Of a stretch of 36,150 nt of DNA, positions 16,015 to 24,020 are shown one piece after another. The DNA comes from Akkermansiaceae bacterium. GTDB taxonomy: Bacteria > Verrucomicrobiota > Verrucomicrobiia > Verrucomicrobiales > Akkermansiaceae. The stretch is from positions 210,980-247,129 of the forward strand of contig JAHCBC010000006.1 of assembly GCA_019634595.1 (NCBI GenBank), read 5' to 3'. Every line of letters begins with the position of its first letter. Within the stretch, counting starts at the first letter, position 1. The notes under the pieces were generated by a model. The model did no database searches. It had not been told where the DNA came from and was given only the letters and a program-made list of their open reading frames with translations. Position numbers and translations under genes: made by a program.

Positions 16015-16962
16015 ATGAGTGACACACCTTTTGCGATCGGGATCGATTTTGGCGGCACTTCGGTGAAGACCGGAGTGGTGGATGGAAGCGAAGTCATCGA
16101 CCACGCCCCACCCATCGCAACGCCGGAGTTCGAAGGTCCGGGAGAACTGATCGACGCGATCGCCCGGACGGTGGAGGACCTCCGCGCCCGCCACCCCGGA
16201 GTGAAGGCCATCGGCGTCGGCATGCCCGGATTCGTGAACTTTGAAACAGGAACCGTCTATAACCTCACCAACGTGCGGGGCTGGACGAACATCGGCCTGA
16301 AGGCGCTGCTGGAGGAGAAGACCGGCCTGCCGGTCATCGTGGAAAATGACGCGAACTGCATGGCCTTCGCGGAGTGGAAGCAGGGCGCGGGACGCGGGTT
16401 CCAACACCTGATCTGCATGACCCTGGGAACGGGCGTGGGCGGAGCGGTCATCGCCAACGGCCAGTTGGTCCGCGGGGCTCGCCACGGTGCCGGCGAGATC
16501 GGCCAGACTTCCATCGACTATCAAGGACGCCCGGGTGCCTACGGCAACCTCGGCGCGCTGGAGGACTACGTTGGCAACAACGAGATCACGGAGAGCGCCC
16601 GTGTGGCCTATGAGGCGGCGGGCGATCCGAAGGGCGTGGAACTCTGCAGTCCGGCGGCTCTGGCAGCGGCGGCGAACGAGGGCGACCCCATCGCGCTGAA
16701 GATCTGGGACGATGTCGGCCGGATGATCGCCACGGCGGCCATGAACTGCTGCTGGCTGCTGAATCCGGACGCCATCATCATCGGCGGCGGCGTGGCGAAG
16801 GCGGGCAAGCTGGTGTTCGACCCGATCACGAAACACCTCCACGAGCAGCTTTCCGGCCCCTTCAAGGATCACCTGAAAATCGTCCCGGCCAGATTCGGGA
16901 ATGAGGCGGGGATCGTGGGCGCGGCGGTGCTGGCACTGGAGACCGCCGGGAATCCGGGCTGA
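16015..16962 (+). CDS. ROK-family sugar kinase, probable glucokinase
   Basis: The 315-residue product has the ROK fold: 'AIGIDFGGTSVKTGVVDG' (ATP loop) at the N terminus, 'AIGVGMPGFVN' at about residue 68, 'VIVENDANCMAFAEW' at about 107-121 with the catalytic Asp, 'MTLGTGVGGAVI' at about 138-149 and 'AIIIGGGVAKAG' at about 255-266. It likely phosphorylates glucose or a related hexose using ATP. The usual ROK zinc site is missing: after 'GAGEIGQ' (Gln in place of His) the stretch 'GAYGNLGALE' replaces CxCGxxGCxE, so all three Cys are lost. The ATG at 16015 follows a purine-rich GGGatGGG; a GTG at 15976 would add 13 residues. It may be in the coaX operon. Confidence 0.88.
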   Translation: MSDTPFAIGIDFGGTSVKTGVVDGSEVIDHAPPIATPEFEGPGELIDAIARTVEDLRARHPGVKAIGVGMPGFVNFETGTVYNLTNVRGWTNIGLKALLEEKTGLPVIVENDANCMAFAEWKQGAGRGFQHLICMTLGTGVGGAVIANGQLVRGARHGAGEIGQTSIDYQGRPGAYGNLGALEDYVGNNEITESARVAYEAAGDPKGVELCSPAALAAAANEGDPIALKIWDDVGRMIATAAMNCCWLLNPDAIIIGGGVAKAGKLVFDPITKHLHEQLSGPFKDHLKIVPARFGNEAGIVGAAVLALETAGNPG

Positions 16963-17019
16963 TTTCTGATACAAATTCCTTTTTGCATTCCCGCGGCAGC
17001 GCGTCTAATTACCCAGACC

Positions 17020-17748
17020 ATGAAACCTCACAACCCTCTTGATCGCCGGACTTTCGTGAAGCTCAGTGCGCTCGCCGCGACCGCCGCCGTGCTTCCGGCC
17101 GCCGCGGGAGCCGCGGAGGCCTACAAGCTGGATCCACTGCCATACGCGCTGGACGCCCTGGCCCCGCACATCGATGCGAAGACGATGGAGATCCACCACG
17201 GCAAGCACCACGCCGCCTATATCAAGAATCTGAACGACGCGCTGGCAAAGGACTCCAAGCTGGCGGAGAAGTCCCTCGTGGATCTGGTGGCTGACCTCCC
17301 GTCCATCAGCGACGAGGCTGCCCGCACGACCATCCGCAACAACGGCGGCGGCCATTGGAACCATGACTTCTTCTGGAAAATCCTCACTCCGGCCGACAAA
17401 TCCGGCAAGCCATCGGGAGATCTGGCCAAGGCCATCGACGAGGCGTTCGGTTCCTATGACGAGTTCAAGAACGCGTTCGGCGCGGCTGCGGCGAAGCGCT
17501 TCGGCTCCGGCTGGGCGTGGCTCATTTCCCAGAACGGCAAGCTGAAGATAGTCAGCACGGCGAACCAGGATAACCCGCTGATGAAGGGCATCGTCCCGGA
17601 TTCCGACCTCGGCACTCCGATCATCGGCCTTGATGTCTGGGAACACGCCTACTATCTCAACTACCAGAACAAGCGCCCTGACTACGTGGCCGCCTGGTGG
17701 AACGTCGTGAACTGGGAAGAGGCAGCGAAGCGCTTCGGCGCGAAGTAA
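17020..17748 (+). CDS. sod: Tat-exported superoxide dismutase, Mn-type
   Basis: The 242-residue precursor has a twin-arginine signal: 'DRRTFVKLSALAAT' followed by a hydrophobic stretch and 'AAAGAAEA'. The mature enzyme has all four metal ligands, His in 'MEIHHGKHHAAYI', His in 'GGGHWNHDFFW', and Asp and His in 'DVWEHAYYLNY'. 'GGGHWNH' and the Gln in 'TANQDNPLM' are features of manganese rather than iron enzymes, so Mn is inferred. It converts superoxide to hydrogen peroxide and oxygen. Tat export implies folding with metal in the cytoplasm and action in the periplasm. It stands alone with its own terminator. Confidence 0.94.
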   Translation: MKPHNPLDRRTFVKLSALAATAAVLPAAAGAAEAYKLDPLPYALDALAPHIDAKTMEIHHGKHHAAYIKNLNDALAKDSKLAEKSLVDLVADLPSISDEAARTTIRNNGGGHWNHDFFWKILTPADKSGKPSGDLAKAIDEAFGSYDEFKNAFGAAAAKRFGSGWAWLISQNGKLKIVSTANQDNPLMKGIVPDSDLGTPIIGLDVWEHAYYLNYQNKRPDYVAAWWNVVNWEEAAKRFGAK

Positions 17749-17772
17749 GCACGGAGGGGATATTTTCAAAGA

Positions 17773-17803
17773 AGGCGCCGGTAGGGATACCGGCGTCTTT
17801 TTT
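17773..17803 (+). terminator. Rho-independent terminator of sod
   Basis: GGCGCCGGTA and TACCGGCGTC form a 10-bp stem (one G-T pair) with a GGGA tetraloop and six T residues, 25 bp after the sod stop. Confidence 0.92.
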
Positions 17804-17804
17804 G

Positions 17805-17948
17805 TGTAGCGAACCTCGTGAGAGGTTCGGCTGGGAGGATTTGCCAGAACCTTCCCGCTCCGCACCCGGTGGGCAGGGTATCCGCGGAAGCCGTCGTCGT
17901 GGGATGGGTGGAGTCTGCCCCGCCGAAGCTCTCACGAGCGTCGCTACA
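17805..17948. repeat. BIME-like pair of inverted REP elements
   Basis: The left end (17805-17830) reads TGTAGCGAACCTCGTGAGAG then GTTCGG. The right end (17923-17948) is its reverse complement at 23 of 26 positions. Each unit is a GTAG tetranucleotide followed by a hairpin (CGAACCTC-GTGA-GAGGTTCG on the left), the layout of REP sequences mobilised by RAYT transposases. About 92 bp lies between them. Confidence 0.75.
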
Positions 17949-18015
17949 CGTCAGGGTCCGCCGTTGGATGGATCTCCGGGTTGATGGGGCATCGATGGGA
18001 TGCGGAGCTGTGAGG

Positions 18016-18036
18016 ACGGCGACCAGTGATCGCCGC
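18016..18036 (-). repeat. REP-like palindrome, second family
   Basis: Read on the minus strand this is GCGGCGATCACTGGTCGCCG plus T, differing by one base from the copy at 23223-23243. It lies just beyond the 3' end of ppc. The head tetranucleotide is GTGG rather than GTAG. Confidence 0.65.
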
Positions 18037-18041
18037 CACGC

Positions 18042-20807
18042 TCAACCCGTCGTCCGCAGGCCGGAGGCGATCGCGTTGATCGAAAGCAGGAGCTTCGGCA
18101 ACAGCGCGTCGGCCTTGGTCTTCCGGTCATTCGTCAGGTGGTTCCGCCACTGGCGGAGGAGGTCGATCTGCTGCTGGTGTAGCACGCGGAGGGGGGCTTC
18201 GCGGATGTCCAGGGTCTTTGCCATGCGCGGGCGGCGGGCCGCCATCTCGCCTTCGAAAAGATCGGCGAGCATCTCCCGGGTCTTGTTGAACTCATCCACC
18301 GCCATGCCGAGGAATTTCTTCTTCAGTTCCTTGTCCTCGACGAGCGAGGAGTAGTCCTTCATCAGATCCAGGTTTGCGGAGGCCAGGTTGGTCTCCACGT
18401 TGGTGAGGACGTAGCTCATGAAGGTGGAGGAAGGCAGCGCCTTCTTCAGCGCGGCGAACCCGGACGGATCGGACGCCTTGAGTTTCTCCAGGGCGGAGCC
18501 GACGCCGAACCAACCGGGGAGGTAGAAGCGGGCCTGGGTCCAGGAAAAGACCCACGGGATGGCGCGGAGGTCGCTGATGGAAAAGCCCTTTTTGCCCGTG
18601 CGGCGGGCCGGACGTGAACCGATGCGCGAGTTCTCCAGCGCGTCGATGGGGGTGGCCTGGCGGAAGAACTCGATGAAGCCGTCCGCTTTGAGGAACTTCT
18701 GGTAAGCCTCCTGGCTCCAGGTGGCCAGTTGTGGCATGAACGCCTCGCACGGATCTTCCACGGGGGCGGTGTGGCGGTGGCGGGCGGTGGTGACCGCCGC
18801 TCCGGCGAGAAGCAGTTCCAGATTGAAGGTTGCGTTGGCGAGGTTCGCGTATTTCTGGGCGATGGTTTCACCCTGCTCCGTCATGCGGAAGCCGCCGCCC
18901 ATCGCGCCGTGCGGCAGCGCGGCCATGAACCAGTGGGTCGGACCGGCACCGCGGGAGATGGTGCCACCGCGGCCGTGGAAGAAACAGAGATTCACCTGAT
19001 GCTCCTGGCCCACCTTGGTGAGGGCACCCTGGGCGTTGTGGAGGGCGATCTGGGCGGCGAGGATGCCGCAGTCCTTGTTCGAGTCGGAGTAGCCCAGCAT
19101 CACCTGCTGGCTGTCCGGCTCCCCGTTCGCCACGCGGGCCATGCGGGAGGCGAGGGAGATGGGGTGGACCAGGTAAGCGGAAAGGATGCCGGGGGAGCGG
19201 TCCAGGTCATCCATCGTCTCGAACAGCGGAACCACCTGCAGCGGGCAGACCAGGCCGCCGGGGGTGAGATCCATCAGCCCTGCCTCACGGGCGAGCAGAT
19301 AGACACCCAGCAGGTCGGAAAGCTTGCGGGTCATCGAGACGATGAGCGAGCCGAGGCCCGCGTTGCCCCATGTCTGGCGGTGGCGGACCAGCACGCGGTA
19401 GGTGTCCAGCACGTTGTCCGCCTCCTCGCCGATGCGCAGGTCATTGTGCAGGAACGGGCGGGTGGAGGTGAGTTCGTTGCTCAGGAAGCCGACGCGCTTC
19501 TCTTCATCCCACTCCGCGTAGGCCGCCCCGCCCTCCACGCCCGCCACGACGAGCAGTTGCGAGATGGCCTTGTCGTGGAATTCGGAGTTCTGGCGGATGT
19601 CGAGGTTGGCCAGGTGGAAGCCGAACATCTCCAACTTGTGCTTCAACGGGTGGATGGCCTGTTCGTCCAGGAGCTGGCAGCCCGCTTCCGCGAGCGTTTG
19701 GGAAAGCAGGTCCAGATCCTTCGCGAGGAGGGCGGGGCTGGTGTAGCCCGGTTTGCCCAGGGATTGTTGCTTCACGACGAGGGCCATCAGGCCGGCCAGT
19801 TGCCTCCACGGTTCCTCGGCGTTGCGGTCCAGCAGCTCCTTCACATGCTCTTCCGTGGCGACGAGGAACGACAGTTCGTCGATGCGTGCCTGGAGCTCTT
19901 CATGCACGGCGGTGAGCTGGCGGGAAAGCGTGAGCTGGTTGGCGAGGGCGTTGAGTTCCCGGTGGAGGAGCTGGAAGGCGGACTGGCGGAGTTCCGCCAG
20001 GGAGCGCTCCGTCACCTCCGGAGTGACCAGCGGGTGGCCATCGCGGTCACCACCGATCCAGGTGCCGAAGGTCAGGCGCGGGATGTTTCCCGCGGAGCGC
20101 AGCATTTCCAGCGGCAGACCGGAGTCCTGCCATGCGTCCGTGAAGTGCTGGTCCAGGCGGTTGACCGCGGACGGGAAAAGGTCGCGGAGGTAGTGGATGG
20201 AGTTCCGCAGCTCGCTGTAGATGTCCGGGCGGACGAGATGGATCTCCGCCGTGCGCCACAGCGTTTCCAGCACGGTGACGACCCGTTCGCGGATGTTCCG
20301 GCGCTCCCGTGGCGTGTACTTCGGGTATTCGTTGCGGACCATCTCATCGTACAGCGCGCGGTGCCGCTCGCGGATGCTGGAGCGTTTCGCCTCTGTGGGG
20401 TGGGCGGTCAGCACCGGCTCCACCCGCACGTCCTTCAGCACGTCGAGGATCTGTTCCGCGGACAGGCCCATGCCCTGCAGCTCGCTGAGGGCCTTCGGCC
20501 ACAGGCCGCGGATGGATTCCGGACCGAGAACCTTTTCCCGTTCGCGGCGGATTTCCGCGGCGACACGTTCCTCCACCATGTTCAGGAGCTGGAAGCCGAT
20601 GGAGTAAAGCTGGGGCAGCCCCTCCGGAGCGGAGCCCGGAGCAGGCTCGACGCCGGACCATGGCATGTACGGCAGCAATTCGGTCTCCCCGGTGCTTTGC
20701 AGCGCGTCTTTCAGGCAACCGAGCAGGTAGCCGAGCGTCTCGTCAATGAGTTCGAATCCTTCAAGGCGAAGTTGCTCGCGGGTGGGGTTGCCGGCCGTCT
20801 CTGTCAT
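18042..20807 (-). CDS. ppc: Phosphoenolpyruvate carboxylase
   Basis: This 921-residue enzyme carboxylates phosphoenolpyruvate to oxaloacetate, refilling the TCA cycle. It is full length for the bacterial family. Key segments are 'VEPVLTAHPTEAKRSSI' with the catalytic His137, 'WIGGDRDGHPLVT', 'VMLGYSDSNKDCGILA', and 'FFHGRGGTISRGAGPTHW' with the mobile catalytic loop (usual form GRGGTVGRGGGP, so slightly changed). The C terminus 'AIASGLRTTG' ends in the conserved Gly needed at the active site. The ATG at 20807 gives 'MTETAGNPTREQL'. No operon partner is visible; REP-type repeats lie at its 3' end. Confidence 0.96.
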   Translation of the reverse strand: MTETAGNPTREQLRLEGFELIDETLGYLLGCLKDALQSTGETELLPYMPWSGVEPAPGSAPEGLPQLYSIGFQLLNMVEERVAAEIRREREKVLGPESIRGLWPKALSELQGMGLSAEQILDVLKDVRVEPVLTAHPTEAKRSSIRERHRALYDEMVRNEYPKYTPRERRNIRERVVTVLETLWRTAEIHLVRPDIYSELRNSIHYLRDLFPSAVNRLDQHFTDAWQDSGLPLEMLRSAGNIPRLTFGTWIGGDRDGHPLVTPEVTERSLAELRQSAFQLLHRELNALANQLTLSRQLTAVHEELQARIDELSFLVATEEHVKELLDRNAEEPWRQLAGLMALVVKQQSLGKPGYTSPALLAKDLDLLSQTLAEAGCQLLDEQAIHPLKHKLEMFGFHLANLDIRQNSEFHDKAISQLLVVAGVEGGAAYAEWDEEKRVGFLSNELTSTRPFLHNDLRIGEEADNVLDTYRVLVRHRQTWGNAGLGSLIVSMTRKLSDLLGVYLLAREAGLMDLTPGGLVCPLQVVPLFETMDDLDRSPGILSAYLVHPISLASRMARVANGEPDSQQVMLGYSDSNKDCGILAAQIALHNAQGALTKVGQEHQVNLCFFHGRGGTISRGAGPTHWFMAALPHGAMGGGFRMTEQGETIAQKYANLANATFNLELLLAGAAVTTARHRHTAPVEDPCEAFMPQLATWSQEAYQKFLKADGFIEFFRQATPIDALENSRIGSRPARRTGKKGFSISDLRAIPWVFSWTQARFYLPGWFGVGSALEKLKASDPSGFAALKKALPSSTFMSYVLTNVETNLASANLDLMKDYSSLVEDKELKKKFLGMAVDEFNKTREMLADLFEGEMAARRPRMAKTLDIREAPLRVLHQQQIDLLRQWRNHLTNDRKTKADALLPKLLLSINAIASGLRTTG

Positions 20808-20885
20808 GCGTGGCGCGAAATAAGCACAATCCGCGCCGAATCGGAAAGGGGATTGCCACGAATTTCCAAATACTTGGGAATCATT

Positions 20886-21536
20886 TCACCCCCGCCGGCT
20901 CCTGCGGACCAGCACACCCAGACCGGTGGCCAGTGTGATCCCCGTGGTACCAGGCTCTGGCACCACGGCGAATCCCGGACTGCCGACATCCTGGCCTGCG
21001 CCTCCAAATCCGTCGGAGGCGGATCTGAAGGCTCCGTTCTCCCCGATGACGCTGGTTCCCAGTGGAATCCCGGCCATGTCCCATTCAAAGGACGCCCCCC
21101 CGGTGGCGGAGCCGAAGATCACCCTCGTCACCAGCGCTCCTCCGGCATCGTAGATGTTCACCTCGTCTCCTCCCGCTCCGAGACCCTGGAACGAGGATCC
21201 CCCGATGGTGGAGACGACCACTCCCGAGAGTCCCCAGTCGCCCAGCCACGTGCTTTCCGAGCCGATGGGTTCTTCGCAGATGATGACCGACTGCCCTGCG
21301 GCGATGACCGTAAGGGTGCCGAAGTTCGAGCTGCCCGGAGTTCTGGAGCTGTCATCCCATGTCCAGCCGGTGACGTCGATGGGGGAACCGCCTGTGTTGG
21401 TGATCTCAAACCAGTCGCCGTTGTTGCTGCCTCCGCTGGGGTGCAGGGAGGAACTCATCACCTCCGTAATGATGATGGCGGCTCCGCCGGGCGCGGCGGA
21501 TGCGAGGAGGGCAAGGATCGGGATGATGGATTTCAT
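20886..21536 (-). CDS. Lamin-tail-domain protein with PEP-CTERM sorting signal
   Basis: The 216-residue precursor has a signal peptide ('MKSIIPILALLASAAPGGAA') and then a lamin-tail-like domain (about residues 24-140): 'IIITEVMSSS', 'GDWFEITNTGGSPIDVTGW' and 'VNIYDAGGALVTRVIFG' follow the LTD pattern. The C terminus is 'VVPEPGTTGITLATGLGVL' followed by 'VRRSRRG', that is VPEP, a hydrophobic segment and an Arg cluster, the PEP-CTERM signal recognised by exosortase. It is probably exported and anchored or released at the cell surface. The ATG at 21536 gives the cleaner signal peptide; a TTG at 21545 is also in frame. No exosortase gene is in the window. Confidence 0.88.
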   Translation of the reverse strand: MKSIIPILALLASAAPGGAAIIITEVMSSSLHPSGGSNNGDWFEITNTGGSPIDVTGWTWDDSSRTPGSSNFGTLTVIAAGQSVIICEEPIGSESTWLGDWGLSGVVVSTIGGSSFQGLGAGGDEVNIYDAGGALVTRVIFGSATGGASFEWDMAGIPLGTSVIGENGAFRSASDGFGGAGQDVGSPGFAVVPEPGTTGITLATGLGVLVRRSRRG

Positions 21537-21654
21537 GGGTTTCAAACGTGCAGCCTGCTTTGTGGAGGAATCCCTGGATTTGTCCAGATCGCAGAGGAAG
21601 CGGGCTGACGGATAAGGATCGACGGAAGCTCCGTGGACCGGCTAGCAAAGCCGC

Positions 21655-23223
21655 GTGAGTTCTTGGACAAAGGCAGTCGAGGTGGTGGAAACCTGCATCC
21701 GCACGGGCATCTCCGAGTTCGTGGTGTGTGCCGGGGCGCGGAACGCCGCCCTGATCGAGGCGCTGGCGAGGGCTGAGAAGGCCGGGCACGTGAGGCTCTG
21801 GCGGCATTTCGAGGAAAGGAGCGCGGGCTTTTTCGCCTTGGGCCGGATCATGGAGACGGGGACGCCATGCGCCGTCGTGACGACCAGCGGCACCGCCGTG
21901 GCGGAACTTTTGCCGGCGGTGGTGGAGTCATCCTACCAAGCCCGCCCGCTGGTTGCCCTGACGGCGGACCGGCCCGCTGCCTTCCGTGGGACCGGTGCGC
22001 CGCAGTCCATCGACCAGACCGGGATTTTCGGCAGCCATGCGTTCGCGGGTTCACCGGATGGCTGGAACGGAAAAGGTCCCCTGCACTGGAACGTGGAGTT
22101 CGAGGAGGAATTCGTTCCCGGGGATGAGGATTTCACTGGCAGCGCCATCGGGGTCTTTGAGCCGGAGAAAGACCGGCTGGATGTCGCGGCGCTCGCGCGC
22201 TGGCTCCGGGAAGGCCTCTACCGCGGACTGGTGGTGATGGTCGGCGGCTTGGAACCGGAGGAGCGGGAGGAAGTGTTCCATTTCTGCCGGGCGCTGGAGG
22301 TGCCGGTGATGGCGGAAGCGACCAGTGGTCTGCGTGAGGCCTTGCAGATGCTCTCCCTGCCGGATGGGGACCGCCAGTTGCGGGCAAATCCGCCAGGGAA
22401 AATCCTGCGCTTGGGGGAGGTGCCCAGCGGGCGGTTCTGGCGGGATCTGGAGAACCTGCCGGACGTTTCCGTGTGGTCCGTTTGCCGGAATGGCCTGCCG
22501 GGGCTTGCGAGGGAGTCGGGTGTCGTGCGTGGCGCGGTGGACCGGGTGCTCCGCGCGCTCGGCGAGATGGAACCGGCGGAGGATGCCATGGACTATTTCC
22601 AGGGGGCGTCCCGCAGCGCCGCGGTGATCGATGAACTGCTGGAGGCCTACCCGGACAGCGAGCCGGGTCTGCTCCGCACGCTTTCCCACTACGTCTCTAC
22701 GGGCAGCAGCCTGTTCCTTGGCAACAGCATGCCCATCCGTGAGTGGAACCTGTTTTCCCAGCGGGACCGTCCGATCCAGAACGTGCGGGCGAACCGCGGC
22801 GTCAATGGCATCGACGGCCAGATCAGCACCTGGTTGGGCTGGACCGCGGAGCTGGGGGATGCGTGGGCCGTGGTGGGGGACCTCACCGCGCTCTATGATC
22901 TCGCGGGGCCGTTCGTCTTGGACCAGATCGTGGGAGAGGGCCGCGTGCTGGTCGTCATCAACAACGGTGGTGGAAAAATCTTCGAACGTCTGCCGCGCTT
23001 GGCATCGATGAGTCCGCGTGCGGCGGATTGCATGACCAATCCCCAGACCGCGGATCTCGCGGGATGGGCGCAACTGTGGGGCATGGATCACCTGCGCATC
23101 ACCCGGGTGGATGATTTCGACCGGTTCGAGCCACGGGATAAAATGCTCCTCCTGGAGATCATCCCGCACGCCTCACAGACGAAGGCTTTCTGGGGGAAAT
23201 GGGATCAGCACGCTCCGGTGTAG
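21655..23223 (+). CDS. menD: 2-succinyl-5-enolpyruvyl-6-hydroxy-3-cyclohexene-1-carboxylate synthase (MenD)
   Basis: The 522-residue product is a thiamine-diphosphate enzyme of menaquinone synthesis that joins isochorismate and 2-oxoglutarate. 'FVVCAGARNAALIEAL' and 'HFEERSAGFFALG' (with the catalytic Glu) lie near the N terminus, 'CAVVTTSGTAVAELLPAVVE' and 'LVALTADRPAAFRGTGAPQ' follow, and the cofactor motif 'VVGDLTALYDLAG...VINNGGGKIF' is at about residues 405-442. The start is a GTG at 21655. Other men genes are not present in the window. The stop codon lies inside a REP-like repeat that begins at 23219. Confidence 0.94.
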   Translation: MSSWTKAVEVVETCIRTGISEFVVCAGARNAALIEALARAEKAGHVRLWRHFEERSAGFFALGRIMETGTPCAVVTTSGTAVAELLPAVVESSYQARPLVALTADRPAAFRGTGAPQSIDQTGIFGSHAFAGSPDGWNGKGPLHWNVEFEEEFVPGDEDFTGSAIGVFEPEKDRLDVAALARWLREGLYRGLVVMVGGLEPEEREEVFHFCRALEVPVMAEATSGLREALQMLSLPDGDRQLRANPPGKILRLGEVPSGRFWRDLENLPDVSVWSVCRNGLPGLARESGVVRGAVDRVLRALGEMEPAEDAMDYFQGASRSAAVIDELLEAYPDSEPGLLRTLSHYVSTGSSLFLGNSMPIREWNLFSQRDRPIQNVRANRGVNGIDGQISTWLGWTAELGDAWAVVGDLTALYDLAGPFVLDQIVGEGRVLVVINNGGGKIFERLPRLASMSPRAADCMTNPQTADLAGWAQLWGMDHLRITRVDDFDRFEPRDKMLLLEIIPHASQTKAFWGKWDQHAPV

Positions 23224-23243
23224 CGGCGATCACCGGTCGCCGT
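23219..23243 (+). repeat. REP element overlapping menD stop codon
   Basis: TGTAGCGGCGATCACCGGTC followed by GCCGT is a GTAG head plus an imperfect palindrome (CGGCGA/TCGCCG). It is 20 of 21 identical to the inverted copy at 18016-18036. The TAG of the GTAG head is the menD stop codon. A further short hairpin (CCGC/GCGG) follows at about 23286. Confidence 0.7.
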
Positions 23244-23339
23244 GTGGATTTGGCATGGCTCCCCTCGTGATGAGCACCGCCACTCCAGCGGTGGAAACAA
23301 CGCCTGTGATTCGAGTCGAACCTGCCGGGGTGTTGTGAT

Positions 23340-23957
23340 ATGGACTCCGCCGTGAGCGTGATCGATCAACTTGGCGTGGCGCTGGGGCTGGCGACCCTTG
23401 CGGGGGTGAATCTCTATCTGACCGTGCTGGTGGCGGGGCTGGCCATCCGCTTTGACTGGATCGGCCTGTCCTCCTCCTATGAACAGCTTTCCGTCCTTGG
23501 CAACGACTGGGTGCTGGGCGTGGCCGGGGTCATGTTCGTGATCCAGTTTTTCGCTGACAAGGTGCCGTGGCTGGACTCCCTGTGGGATGCGGTCCACACC
23601 GTCATCCGTCCCGCGGGCGGCGTGTTGATCGCTCTGGCGGCGCTCGGGAAAATGGACCCGGCCATCCTCACCATCGGCGCGTTGCTGGCGGGTGGTGCGT
23701 CGCTCGCCACCCATGGCACGAAGGCGGGCATAAGGGCGCTCCTCAATCTCTCGCCGGAGCCGGTTTCCAATTCCGTGGCGAGCGTCACGGAAGATGGTCT
23801 GGTGCTCGGCGGGCTGGGACTCATCGGCCTGTTCCCGGCGGTTGCGTTCGTCGTCTTTCTGGTCATCGCCGTGCTTTGCGCCGCCTTCGCGCTCTGGCTG
23901 TGGAAGAAGATTTTCCGCAGGCGGAAACGCCGTGTCGAAGAACTGGCCCCCGCCTGA
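23340..23957 (+). CDS. DUF4126 family membrane protein
   Basis: The 205-residue product has about five hydrophobic segments (roughly residues 8-35, 55-72, 92-105, 108-125 and 155-185). The arrangement 'ALGLATLAGVNLYLTVLVAGLA', then 'FFADKVPWLDSLWDAVHTVIRP', then 'LLAGGASLATHGTKAGIRALL' is that of DUF4126, an uncharacterised family of bacterial inner-membrane proteins. The C terminus is a basic tail (KKIFRRRKRR). No function is established. It lies between menD and an AsmA-like gene on the same strand and may share a transcript with the latter (63-bp gap). Confidence 0.87.
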   Translation: MDSAVSVIDQLGVALGLATLAGVNLYLTVLVAGLAIRFDWIGLSSSYEQLSVLGNDWVLGVAGVMFVIQFFADKVPWLDSLWDAVHTVIRPAGGVLIALAALGKMDPAILTIGALLAGGASLATHGTKAGIRALLNLSPEPVSNSVASVTEDGLVLGGLGLIGLFPAVAFVVFLVIAVLCAAFALWLWKKIFRRRKRRVEELAPA

Positions 23958-24020
23958 TCCGTGCCGGACCGCGCATCGTTCCCTGCTTGCAGAAAGAGGG
24001 GGGAAAGATAGCCTCACCGG

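Noticed and set aside
18729..21608. A 959-codon open frame on the plus strand opposite ppc
   Set aside because: It mirrors the ppc gene in the complementary frame of GC-rich DNA, has no recognisable domain, and ppc is full length with all motifs.
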